A stretch of DNA of 64,000 nt from Diadophis punctatus similis (lineage: Eukaryota > Chordata > Lepidosauria > Squamata > Dipsadidae), in the NCBI GenBank assembly GCA_023053685.1, contig JALIGW010000002.1, positions 170,214,930-170,278,929 on the forward strand, given 5' to 3'. A program made the translations under genes and the position numbers. Of this stretch, positions 22,097 to 31,876 are shown one piece after another (the stretch's first letter is position 1; each line of letters starts with the position of its first letter). The notes below the pieces were generated by a model, which saw only the letters and a list, made by a program, of their open reading frames with translations, was not told the origin of the DNA and did not search any database.

Positions 22097-23494
22097 GGAG
22101 TTCCGGCTGAGCCAGTCTGCGGTTGTGTTGCTCACCCCGGAGATGTGTTCTACTGCGATGGACTGCAGATGCCGCTCTGCCCAGAGCCCCAGTGTCATTG
22201 CCTCGGCCATGAGGGCCTTGGACATGGTCCCGCCCTGGCAATTGATATGGGCCTTCATTGTTACATTGTCTGTCAAGACAAGCATGTGACTGCCCGACAG
22301 ACGGCCCTGGAAGTGAGCTAGGGCCAACCTGACTGCCCTCAGTTCTAACAGGTTGATGGGGAGGCTCTGCTCGGCACTGGACCAAGTGCCCTGGGCAACC
22401 TGGGACTCGATGTGGGCCCCTCAACCTGTGGTGCTGGCATCCGTGGTCAGAGTCAGCCTCCGTGGTTCCAGGAAGCCGGTGCCTTTGGTGAGAGTGGCTG
22501 AAGACCACCATCTGAGGGATTTCCGGACCCCTGTCGAGAGCTGGACCCTGGCTGGGGAATCACTGCGACCGGATCACTGGAAAGGGAGAAGAAACCATTG
22601 GAGGTCTCTGGAATGCAGGTGAGCCCATGGATTGATGTGAATGGCTGATATCATCTTCCCCAGGAGGGAGGAATGCTGGTTCAGGGGAACCCTTGTTTGG
22701 GCCAGAACACGCTGGACTAAATCCGATAGGCTGTCTTTCCGCTCCTGAGATAGGTACACCCTGCACTCCAGAGAGTCAATGATGGCCCCCAAGTGAGTCA
22801 TCCTGGTAGAAGGTGACAATTGGCTTTTTCCCATGTTGACTAGGAACCCGTGGTGCCCAAGGGAGTTAAGGATTACCTGGGTGTCCTGCTCTGCCTGGGA
22901 CAGAGAGAAAGACTGGATGAGAATGTCATCCAGGTAGCACTGGACACGCACGGGGATAGCCCGCAGGTGGGCGGTCAAGGCGGCCAATACCTTGGTAAAC
23001 ACCCTAGGTGCTGAAGACAGGCCGAAGGGCAACGCCAGATATTCGTAATGCACCCCTGCATGGCAAAACTGGAGGTATTGGCGGTGAGATGAATTGATTG
23101 GAATGTGGAGGTAAGCCTCCAAAAGGTCAATTGAGGCGAGAAAGTCGCCTTGCCTAATGACCGCCAGAATTGATTGCAGGGTGTGCATCTTGAATTTCTT
23201 GTAGATGACATATTTATTGAGGCGTTTTAAATCAAGAATGGCTCTCCACCCGCCCGAAGGTAGATCGGGAAAGGGTAAGGCAAAATCACATAAGCCACGT
23301 CCCACAGAAGACCCTAATGGGGAGTCAGCCCCTGGCACACTGACTGAGGCAAGGGACAGGTCACCACTGACCAGAAACTCTCCTCCTCCCCCAAAGACTG
23401 CTAGGGTCTCAGAGGGGCACAAGGCTGCTGAGGGACACAAGTCCTTCTTCAGGGCAAAAACCTTAGGCAGCTCCAAGGCAGCTCCACCTAGCAA
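22097..23494 (-). pseudogene. DIRS reverse transcriptase - RNase H, two in-frame stops
   Basis: One continuous minus frame encodes RT and then RNase H. RT: GGWRAILDLKRLNKYV, a palm block FLASIDLLEAYLHIPI, LALPFGLSSAPRVFTK and the active-site box QCYLDDILIQ (YxDD type, about 22,930), then LVNMGKSQLSPSTRMTHLG. Stops interrupt the frame at 22,574-22,576 (after WFLLPFQ) and at 22,421-22,423, where TGA stands in DASTTG-stop-GAHIES, probably a former Trp. RNase H continues with LTDNVTMKAHINCQGG and ends HISGVSNTTADWLSRNS. The SINE at 21,955-22,096 follows. A methyltransferase-like domain, present in many DIRS elements, was not recognised. Confidence 0.9.
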
Positions 23495-25148
23495 GCGTCC
23501 ATCTGGAGGTGGACCCCATTGACCTGGCTTAGACAGCCGCTTGAGCTGATGATGATTGAGCAGCAGGTTGATTTTGGCTTGTGAATGGAGCTGTCTGGTT
23601 CCAAATGCCAGAGTGAGCTAATGAGAATTCCCTGGCATCCAGGGAACTCCCGTCCACTAGGTCCCCCTCCCTGGGGGATGCTTTGTAGGAATGAGTAGGG
23701 TAGAGTACTCTGGATAGGGTAATTTTCTTTGTAAAAGGCATCATTTTAAAAATTAACTCCAATTTACAAATCCTGTTGTCTTTGTCTTAAAGTTCAGTTC
23801 ATGAGAGACTGATATTTTCAAATACAGAAAAAATTTGATAGTTTGTATATAGTTATATACATTGTATATAGTTCCAGTTATGCTGGGCTCACAGACTCCA
23901 GAAAAAAAAGCTTGGTTTTAAACTGTTACTGGAGTTACTCACTAGGCTCATTTGTTCCTTTTATGTGAGATCTGTAACTTACTACTTCTAAATTCTGCTG
24001 AAAGCCCTTGTTCAAGCCATTTCTAAAATATAGATAGAATCTTCATTCTAAGTTGATATGTTTAGCTTGTTATTGTGATATATGAATACCTGAACATGCT
24101 TTTACAGGTACTCCTGAGGCAGACCTACAGACAGCTAGTCTGAATTTTTGTCAGCTCAATTAGAATAACAGTATCCATATTTATTTAAGGCCTCTGCCAA
24201 CAAGGCAGGCCTCAGAAAGGCCTGGGTAAATTAGTAGGTCCAAACAGTCACTAAAAATGGCTACCGCCCTTAAATGAGGCCAACAAGATGGCAGTTGCCC
24301 TTAGTTGGTCTTTCAAAATGGCCACTGCCCATATTAGGCCTTAAAAATGGCCACCGGCAAGAAAGGGCATCCAAAATGGCCACCATCCTTGATGTGGCTT
24401 CAAAATGGTCTCTGCCCACTTTTGGTATTTGAAACAAAATGGCCACGCCCTTAGTGCCTTCAATTCTGAGGGCAATCAAAATGGCTGCCACCCTGTGGGA
24501 GGCTGCAAGATGGCCACTGGCACTATCAAAGGCTGCCTGCATACTTACCTGGCTGAAGACAAGCAGATCAATGCAGAGAAGCTCAAATGGAAGCATACGG
24601 CCCAGGCACTAGAGACAGGTACAGACAGGGCCTTGGATCAAAGGAGCCTTGCCAGATTGCTGGCTCTTGTCACCCATTGCATAGAAGGCAAGTTAAATAA
24701 AGGAGGCCTCAAAAGAAAAAAGAATTTTTTTTTGAAGTGGGCGGTCCTGTATAATTCAAAATGGTGGCCACCCACGAGGCACTCCTAAACTTGCTGACTG
24801 TCTCCTGAGGAGAAAGGAGTCTGCTAAGGCCTAGCCACTAACTGTCAGTTTTCTGGGTCTCCTGGAGCAGACTGACTGATTTCTGAAGTTCCAAACAAAA
24901 AGAGGGAACAAGCCCTCAGGAAGCAGCACCCAGATTGCCAGCTTCCTCTGCGAGCAGGCACAAGACGGAGCAAAAAAACAGCTGTGCTGGATGACTTGGA
25001 GCGTTCAGAGGGGGAGGATGGGTGTAGAGGTGACCTGTCCCTGGCAGGGCTCATAGTTTCTAATCCCCCCCTTGCAAATGTCCTCAGCAGGAGTAACCCT
25101 GGGGGTCTTCTGCTTTGCCTTCCCCTGCTTATGGCCTTTGTCAGCCAT
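23495..25148 (-). pseudogene. DIRS gag region, mostly replaced or eroded
   Basis: ATG at 25,148 begins a basic peptide nearly identical to the gag start of copy 1, but the frame stops at about 25,010. 24,990 to 25,148 aligns with copy 1. Between about 23,760 and 24,850 no similarity to copy 1 gag is visible. That stretch is AT-rich and then full of AAAATGGCC words. A short open piece at 23,529-23,762 reads PREGDLVDGSSLDAREFSLA and may be the gag C-terminus. I infer an old replacement or a divergent interior. Confidence 0.5.
24250..24775. promoter_or_regulatory. Array of AAAATGGCC (YY1-like) motifs
   Basis: About ten ATGG words, mostly CAAAATGGCC, CAAGATGGC or AAAATGGCT, are spaced 20-40 bp apart from 24,250 to 24,530, with one more near 24,760. 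The match to the YY1 consensus complement is direct. Any regulatory role is inference. It could instead be a degenerate minisatellite. Confidence 0.4.
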
Positions 25149-25359
25149 TCTGGCTGAACTATGGAGCAGCAGGGGTCAAAGGCAGGCTCTGAGGCAAGGA
25201 AGCAGCCGATCTGAGCGAAGATGATTTGAAGTCTGCCTGTCAGTTTGCCTTGCTGAGGCCTCTCTCCCGATGCAAGGCAAGCTGTGAAATTGCTAGCACC
25301 CTTTTCCGACGCCGCTCGATCGATCGCGGCCGATGTCGGCTCCAAAAAACAATTAAGGA

Positions 25360-25453
25360 CTAGTTTGGCTTATAGGAGACAAACTCAAGCCGATTGGAGG
25401 GGAACGCTAGTTTGGCTTATAGGAGACAAACTCAAGCCGATTGGAGGGGAACG
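25360..25453. repeat. 47 bp perfect tandem duplication in DIRS leader
   Basis: CTAGTTTGGCTTATAGGAGA begins both 47 bp units (25,360-25,406 and 25,407-25,453). Copy 1 has a single equivalent at about 1400-1445. Confidence 0.95.
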
Positions 25454-25799
25454 CAGGGCTTCTGTGGCTGAAGATCACGATCTGGAGTACCTCCCTCCCT
25501 GACAGGCAAGACAAGGCTGCAATTATTTGACTGGTTGATTAAGGTAAGAAAACCCCAGTACACAACAGATGTGCAACTGTTAAGGGTAATCTCCTCCCTG
25601 GGGAGTCCCAACCCCCAGCTAGGGACAAGGCCCAATGGGGCAATGCCCAGTAAGCTGACACGATTGAAGAGTCTCTGAGTGACAGCTGTCAAGTAAGAAT
25701 CAATGAAGCAATAACTCACAGGAAGTAGTAGAAATTCAGTAGTTGGTGGAGAAATCGAAGAATGGGTTTAAGCACTGTCCTTTTTGGCTAAGGACCGAG

Positions 25800-25918
25800 G
25801 AAAAAAGAGGGGGTGCCAAGGCAAGAGGGTTCTATTTATACTTTTGAAAACTCAGTCCTGATTGGCTAGAGGGCAGGTTTAACCCATTCTTGGAGGCTGG
25901 CTCCGCCCACTATGGAGA
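25800..25918. repeat. DIRS right inverted terminal repeat
   Basis: Inverted counterpart of 20,071-20,182, ending CACTATGGAGAA at 25,918. It is the 5' terminus relative to the genes. Confidence 0.9.
25828..25845 (-). promoter_or_regulatory. TATA box for DIRS coding transcript
   Basis: Minus strand AGTATAAATAGAACC in the right terminal repeat, upstream of the gag ATG at 25,148. The matching box in copy 1 is near 1831-1840. The mirrored box in the left repeat would point outward-in on the plus strand. Confidence 0.5.
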
Positions 25919-26460
25919 ATAGAATTCTTTATTGGCCAAGTATGATTGGACACACAAGGAATTTGTTTTTTGTCCATATGCTCTCAGTTTACATAAAAGA
26001 AAAGATTCATTTGTCAAGAATCATGAGGTACAACACTTAATGATTGTCATAGGGTACAAATAAGCAATCAGGAAACAATCAATATTAATATAAATCGTAA
26101 GGATACAAGCAACAAGTTACAGTCATACAGTCATAACTGGGAGGAGATGGGTGATAGGAACGATGAGAAGACTAATAGTAATAGTAATGCAGCATTAGTG
26201 AATAGTTTGACAGTGGTGAGGGAATTATTTGTTTAGCAGAGTGATGGCGTTCGGGAAGAAACTGTGCTTGTGTCTAGTTGTCTTGGTGTGCAGTGCCCTA
26301 TAGCGTCGTTTTGATGATAGGAATTGAAACAATTTATGTCCAGGATGCAAGGGGTCAGAAAAATATGGTAAGCAAGAATGGAGCTATCTTTGCCGGTGGC
26401 TAGCATCAGCGTTTCCAACATCGATGCTGAGACTCCTCTTGGGAGAGTTTCAGGGGTATG
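25919..26460 (-). mobile_element. LINE 3' end with AGAAT tail (snake CR1/L3-like), right part
   Basis: TTCTTTATTGGCCAAG and GATTGGACACACAAGGAATT match the copy at 63,475-63,545. Read on the minus strand, a C-terminal peptide near 26,240-26,340 reads RRYRALHTKTTRHKHSFFPN, then AITLLNK-stop, a typical non-LTR LINE C-terminus. The tail continues at 20,018-20,036 across the DIRS insertion. The family name is tentative. Confidence 0.65.
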
Positions 26461-27269
26461 GTATAATATAAAGTGGTGTTTTTCAAAGTTGTCAACTTTA
26501 AAATGTGTGGACTCCAACTCTCACAATTCCCCAGCCAGTTTTGGGAGTCGCAGATCTTAAGGTTGGCAAGTTTGAAAAACACCGATCTAAAGCTTCCTGC
26601 TACATGTGGTTTTAACGATATGCAAACCTCTGTTAGGATGTTTATATATTCTTACAATGCCAGGAGATAAATTCTGGCAAGTAACTAGTGCCCGGTACTG
26701 ATAACTGCATGCCCATCCCCACACTGTACTGTGTTAGAAAGAGATAAGCCTGTTGTGTGTTTGGAGGTGACACAGCAGGTGGGGGATTTAAAGAGCAAAT
26801 TCCAAATAATGAAACTGGCATAAAATTGAAGCACAAAGAGATATAACAGTCATGCTGTTGTCATCCTCTGCAAAATACACAGATCAACTGGCATTTCCAA
26901 TATACAAACACTCCAACTTACCATAACATATTTACATAATAAGATGAGGGTTTCTCCACCACCACCACCACCACCACCACGTACAAATCAATGCTCATAA
27001 ATCAAGAGCATCTTCCTGTATTTGTGGGCAAAACTAGAAGAAGAAGCTGAAAGCAAAGGAACAGATATGTGAGACAAATGACTAGAAATTTCAATGCTGG
27101 AAAATCTGAATACCTTTAAAAATTAACCTTGCTTGACAGGAGCAGGTTAATTACAATTAAATTGTAATTTGTTTGTTGTCTTTTTTCCCCCTCCCCTGAT
27201 TTTCTTCTTCCCCTTGCCTTATTGCCATCCTGTTTTATCCCCCTCCTCAGCATAAACACACATTTCAGT
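26461..27269. other. No recognisable gene; (CCA)n at 26,956-26,980
   Basis: Contains a short LINE/SINE-like phrase near 26,500-26,580 (CTCCAACTCTCACAATTCCC) and one CCA microsatellite. No coding motif. Confidence 0.4.
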
Positions 27270-27765
27270 GCAAGGATCCACTATAGTGGATATATAGACA
27301 ACTTAGAGCTACGTCGCCTTCGATCTGATCTAAATGTAGTTCATAAAATCATCTGCCACAATGTCCTACCTGTCAATGAATACTTCAGCTTCAACAGCAA
27401 CAACACACGAGCACACAATAGATTCAAACTCAATGTAAACCGCTCCAAACTCGACTGCAGAAAATACGACTTCAGCAACAGAATAATCAGTGCCTGGAAT
27501 GCACTACCTGACTCTGTGGTTTCTTCCCCAAACCCCAAAAACTTTAACCTTAGACTGTCTATAGTCGACCTCACCCCATTCCTAAGAGGTCTGTAAGGGG
27601 CGTGCATAAGCGCACCATCGTGCCTACCGTCCCTGTCCTTCTGTCCTATTGTCTAAATTTACCTATACATACTTTGGTTTTGTTTATATTTATATCATAC
27701 CTGTTATCTTGTACACATGTTGACAAAATAAATAAATAAATAAATAAAATAAAATAAATAGTGTA
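27270..27765 (+). pseudogene. Non-LTR LINE RT C-terminal fragment with (AATA)n tail
   Basis: The plus frame reads YIDNLELRRLRSDLNVVHKI, then DCRKYDFSNRIISAWNALPD and LTPFLRGL-stop at 27,596. The order L-xx-RR-xx-D-L ... FSNR-x-xx-WN-x-LP ... FLRG is the C-terminal pattern of several non-LTR clades. A 3' UTR of about 130 bp leads to (AAAT)n at 27,728. The same 3' end appears on the minus strand at 57,948-58,130. The body is open over about 110 codons, so this is a moderately young, 5'-truncated copy. Confidence 0.8.
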
Positions 27766-27855
27766 TCCCTGATTTCTGTCTTACCTTTTTTCTCTTTGCT
27801 CTTTCCAACAGAAAAAGAGAAAGCATGTACTTCTGCATATCAAAGCCATACACAT

Positions 27856-28021
27856 CAGTAATGGGTTTCACTTACTTTTGCTACCGGTTCAGAGATGTGT
27901 GCGTGCGCGCCGCTTCTGTGCAGAGTGCCCGTGATAATGTTCGGGCAGGTGGGCGGAGCCTCCCGCCACCACCGCTACCGGTAAGCCTGAACCAGGGCGA
28001 ACCGGTAGAATCCCACCACTG
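27856..28021. mobile_element. hAT-type MITE (CAGTGGTGGG family)
   Basis: The ends CAGTAATGGGTTTC and GAATCCCACCACTG are inverted. The interior has CTACCGGTTC and the mirror GAACCGGTAG. The flanks ATACACAT and ATATGTAT are only partly alike, so the duplication has decayed. Confidence 0.8.
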
Positions 28022-28200
28022 ATATGTATGCAAAACAGGGAACAGCTGCCGTAAGCAAATGAAAGAGCAATTGCTTTTATAAATAGTGTCTCTTATTGTA
28101 CAGGCAATTGATCTGAATAAGTAGTTATTAATATTTTTTTTCATCTAGTCATGCCTTGCTTTGCAGCATGGCTTCTGGCACACCTATATTACCCAGCTGC

Positions 28201-28358
28201 TATGGCCTAGAGGTAGAGCTCTTGCCTCACAATCAGGAGGTTGTGAGTTCAATCCTAGATAGAGGCAGATGTAAGGGTCTCCTGCTTGGGCAGGGGGTTG
28301 GACTAGATGACCTGCAAGGTCCCTTCCAACTCTGTTAATCTGTTAATCTGTTAATCTA
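28201..28358 (+). mobile_element. tRNA-like SINE with CR1 3' tail
   Basis: The head TATGGCCTAGAGGTAGAGCT and B-box-like GAGTTCAATCC are followed by GGTTGGACTAGATGACCTGC, the CR1 3' terminus, and three TCTGTTAA repeats. The shared 3' end implies mobilisation by CR1 machinery, an established SINE-LINE relationship. Sister copy at 21,955-22,096. Confidence 0.9.
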
Positions 28359-28365
28359 TATAAAC

Positions 28366-28605
28366 ATAGAATAACAGAATAACAGACTTGGAAGGGACCT
28401 TGGAGGTCTTCTAGTTCAACCCCATAATACCATTTCAGACAAATGGTTGTTCAATCTGTTTTAAAACCTCTATTGTTGGAGCACCCACAACTTCTAGAGG
28501 CCAGTCGTTCCACTAATTAATTGTTCTAACCGTCAGAAAATTTCTCCTTAGTTCTCGGTTATTCTCTCCTTGATTAGTTTCCATTCATTGTTTCTTGTCC
28601 TGTCA
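28366..28605 (-). pseudogene. CR1 LINE 3' end fragment
   Basis: The plus strand reads CTTGGAAGGGACCTTGGAGG near its start, the reversed CR1 terminus, then the reversed V-G-A-P-T and W-x-x-x-LP region. Short, with stops. Confidence 0.85.
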
Positions 28606-28902
28606 TAGATACATGTCTGTCTATACATAGATGTGTCACATGGATGAGGAAACTCCCAGCTTGGTTTCAGCTGCAGTTGGCCATCCTTGATTCACAAGTA
28701 GGAAAAGCTGGAAATTACACAGGGGTTGTTTCGTGGTTTATAACTTTTCCATTAATTTCCTGTGGTAGAACACATATAAGATTTGGGGTTGACGTTCTTT
28801 GGGGTTAACACTGCATATCAACAAAATCTGCACAATAGACGGAGGAAAAAGTTCACAAACTTAGATATTTAAAAACCACCTGAAGTGGGAAGGTTCCTGT
28901 GT
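28606..28902. other. No recognisable gene
   Basis: Short unassigned interval between the CR1 fragment and the next DNA element. Confidence 0.4.
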
Positions 28903-29303
28903 GCAGATAGTCCTTGACTTACGACCGCAACTGAGCCCAAAATTTCTGTTGCTAAGTGAGACAGTTGTTAAGTGAATTTTGACCCCCTTTATTACTTTTC
29001 TTGCTGCAATTGTTAAGTGAATCACTGCAGTTGCTAAGTGGGTTACAGAGTTGTTAAGTGAATCTGATTTCCCCATTGACTTCGCTTGTCAGAAGGTCAC
29101 AAAAGGGAGAACACGTGACCGCGGAGCACTGCAACTGCCATGAATATGAGTCAGTTGCCAAGTGTCTGAATTTTGATCATATGACCATGGGGATGCTGCA
29201 ATGGTCGTAAGTGTGAAAAACGGTCCTAAGTCATTTTTTTTCAGTGCCGTTGTAACTTTGAATAGTCACTAAATGAATGGTTGTAAGTCGATGACTACCT
29301 GTA
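28903..29303. mobile_element. Non-autonomous DNA element (AGTCCTTGACTTACGACC ends)
   Basis: The left end CAGATAGTCCTTGACTTACG and right end CGATGACTACCTG are inverted. The interior repeats GTTAAGTGAATTTTG-like words. The flank is TG/TA, so a TA duplication is possible but not proven. It is related at its tips to 38,988-39,342. Confidence 0.75.
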
Positions 29304-29320
29304 CTTATCTACCACTTATG

Positions 29321-29548
29321 CAGAGGTGGTATCACTTACCTTCCCTACCAGTTCGCAAATGTGAGCGTGCACGCCGCACATGCACACAGATTCCCATGCA
29401 TGCTCTTTACTTGCACGTACGCCTTCCGTGCATGCGCCTAGCTTCAAAAACATGACTAAATAGAATGGCATTATGTCCAGGCGGGTGGGCGGGTGGGCGG
29501 ATGGGCAGTTCACCCGAACCGGTCTGAACCGGCAGAATACAACCTCTG
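29321..29548. mobile_element. hAT-type MITE (CAGTGGTGGG family), perfect 8 bp duplication
   Basis: CACTTATG is duplicated exactly at 29,313-29,320 and 29,549-29,556. The ends are CAGAGGTGGTATCA and AATACAACCTCTG. The interior has GAACCGG near the right end and CpG-rich 'gcatgcgcc' words. Confidence 0.9.
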
Positions 29549-29969
29549 CACTTATGTAAACCCTATGCTTAAAGCTCTGCTGGATGTATGAAACTGGAAT
29601 GACAGTGTTTTCCCAGCTCAGTAGCTCAGCAGCTCTTCTATGATGAAATTCTTCACTCAACATTCAGGTGAGGTCAGCATTTTAAAGAATAGTTCATCCC
29701 TGATCAGAAGCCTGAGACAGTTGGGTTTAATCATGCCCTTATAAAAGCTTTCCGGCTCATCCTTTAAAAGCAAGAACAGGTTCAATTATCAAATGCAAAG
29801 GGCTTATCATACCAGAGGATTTCCAACTCAATCCTTCTGTTGATGGCAACCTTTTTCATGAACTCTCTCAGCATTGTCTCTTCCAAAGTAGAATTGCAAA
29901 GGAAAGGGGAAGTCTGGGGAAGTGCAGGTTGCTCTTGAGTCTGGGTTCAGTCTCGGTGGCTGTGGTTTT

Positions 29970-30050
29970 ATTTTATTTATTTATTTATTATAACGCCGCC
30001 CTGAGTCCCCAGGGAGTAGGGCGGTTAGTAATTGTTGCATAACAATAAAA
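29970..30050 (-). repeat. SINE/LINE 3'-tail fragment
   Basis: (TTTA)n is followed by ACGCCGCCCTGAGTCCCCAG and GGGAGTAGGGCGG, a common squamate retroposon 3' terminus. Too short to assign. Confidence 0.5.
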
Positions 30051-31480
30051 GTTTATGTAAATATGCATTTATTAGAAAAAGCTGTTAAAAAGGCATATTT
30101 TACCATTTGTGGAGGGGGGAAATGTGCCCGCAGTTTTTTCTGTACTATTTTTATGTTACTGATTTAATAGTTTTTGCCGTATTGAGAGCTAAAATGAATG
30201 TTTGATTTTGTTAAGTTTCCATAACACTGGAGAACCATAACTCTGAAGATGGATGGTTGAATGAAAAATAAAATGCTGACATAAATAGGACCGAGACTGG
30301 TCCACATTAATGTTAGACAATGAGGGTATTCATAATAAATAAATAAATAAATAAATGGAATCCTTGACATTGGCAGCAGAAATAGAAAGAGATTAGTGTG
30401 GCTGCTGAAGTACTATAATAGGAAGTCCTAAATTTGCCGGGATAAATTATTAACAGTAAAGGTCAACAATAGAAAATAAAAATAAATAAAGGCGCCTATT
30501 ATATATTTGCCTGAAGCTGCAGATTCATCTCATCCTAAATGAAATGCCATGTATGTGCTCTTCTCAAAGCCTATTCACAAGAAATACTCAGAAAAGCAGA
30601 AATAAAAATAATAGATGTGTTTCTCTCTGCTTTCATTTTGCACTATATACTTCTCTTGGGACTCTTGCGCTTTCCACCTCTGTCTCAAACTTGTCTTCAG
30701 AACTCATTCTTTCTATAAACCTTTGATACTACTTCCATAAAAACTACTGAGCTAGATACATATAAGTGGTGTAACACATGATCTGCTCACCACCTTCTTT
30801 TCATGTCTCGGTTCCTTATATCTTCTCTCATAGTTGGTTCACCATCAGAATGTTTGTGATGTGTTGAAGAATGCGTTGAAGGAGTTTTCTGCAGCCAAAT
30901 CTTGCTAAATTTAAATAGCCTCCCTTAAGCTTTTAAACCTCCTCACTCTTTTTCTCCTCAGACATATTTACTGGATAGCTGAAGCTTGAGGACAATCCTC
31001 TCCCTATAACAATGGGCATATAATTATCATTAATACAATTAGAACAACTCACCTACCATTTCCAAACAGTCTATAAGCCCTGTTGGGACCAGTCCCTGCT
31101 CATTGTGGCAGTTAATCTAGATTTTGTCTGACTAGGTTAAACTCAGGTTGAGGAATCTTGCAGTCTTATCTATCTGCCTCTCTCAATTGCAGACCATTGA
31201 AGTCTCTCAAGAACACAGAAGTCTGATTATATCAAATAAGCGGGGTTATTTTTTCCCCAAATGTACCCTTACTACTTATCTGTATTGTTTCCATATCATT
31301 GATCAAGTAATCCATGGTCCAAGAGACAGCCAGAGTTGGGTATCTGTATCTGTGAGAAGTGGAATATTATTCTTGTAAGAAATAAGAATTAAAACATGTA
31401 AGAAGAGTCGTTACACAACCATTTTATGACTATATAATTAAGAATGTACTTTTGGTTGATAATCTTCTGTTTGACCTTAT
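30051..31480. other. No recognisable gene; (AAAT)n at about 30,332
   Basis: AT-rich sequence; short frames such as 30,544-30,726 show no known motif. Confidence 0.4.
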
Positions 31481-31876
31481 AAACAGGATATGTTATAAGA
31501 TATGTTTGTCCATAGGGAGGAGGTGTTTATGAACCAGAATGTGGGAAAGAGACATGTTGACCTGCAAGGACATTAAAGTGAGGAAATGAGGGTGATGGAT
31601 GTTGTAGGGTTTTTCCAAGTTGGAAAGCACCGTGAAAGGATGCCAAAAGTGTTATATAAAGTATTATATAAAGGGGGAGTGGACAATGAAGTAGGAGGAG
31701 TGAGGTTGAAGATGTGAATTGTATTTATACGTGGCATTCATATTGTGATTTTGCCTCTTGTGATACGGAGATTTTAGATCCAATCACATGGGGACCTTTC
31801 TTGCAAGAAAGCTATAATAATAAACTGCTCTATTATTGTTCATTTGGACTCCTGTTGAATTCTTTGTTGGATTTTT
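31481..31876 (+). mobile_element. Possible solo LTR of an endogenous retroelement
   Basis: It starts TGTTATAAG and ends TTTTTCTGACA. TATATAAAGG lies at about 31,665-31,675, and AATAAACTGC follows about 145 bases later. This U3-R-U5 order and the TG...CA ends suggest an LTR. No second LTR, coding region or flanking duplication is visible, so this is weak. Confidence 0.3.

Larger units (their letters stand above)
20037..25918 (-). mobile_element. DIRS-type tyrosine-recombinase retrotransposon copy 2, structurally complete
   Basis: A 5.88 kb element coding on the minus strand, with inverted termini, an internal complementary region next to the recombinase gene, and the order gag start, RT-RNase H, tyrosine recombinase. 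DIRS elements copy through RNA, form a circle using the internal complementary region, and integrate by a tyrosine recombinase without a target-site duplication. None is seen here. All genes are broken: stops in RT-RNase H, a SINE between RNase H and recombinase, a frameshift and a lost catalytic Arg in the recombinase, and a replaced gag interior. It was inserted into the AGAAT tail of a LINE. Confidence 0.92.

Noticed and set aside
26956..26980. (CCA)n, considered as a possible His/Pro tract of an exon
   Set aside because: Isolated microsatellite with no open frame around it.
28201..28270. Functional tRNA gene
   Set aside because: A/B-box-like head only, followed by a CR1 tail; no proper cloverleaf or acceptor end, and a second dispersed copy exists.
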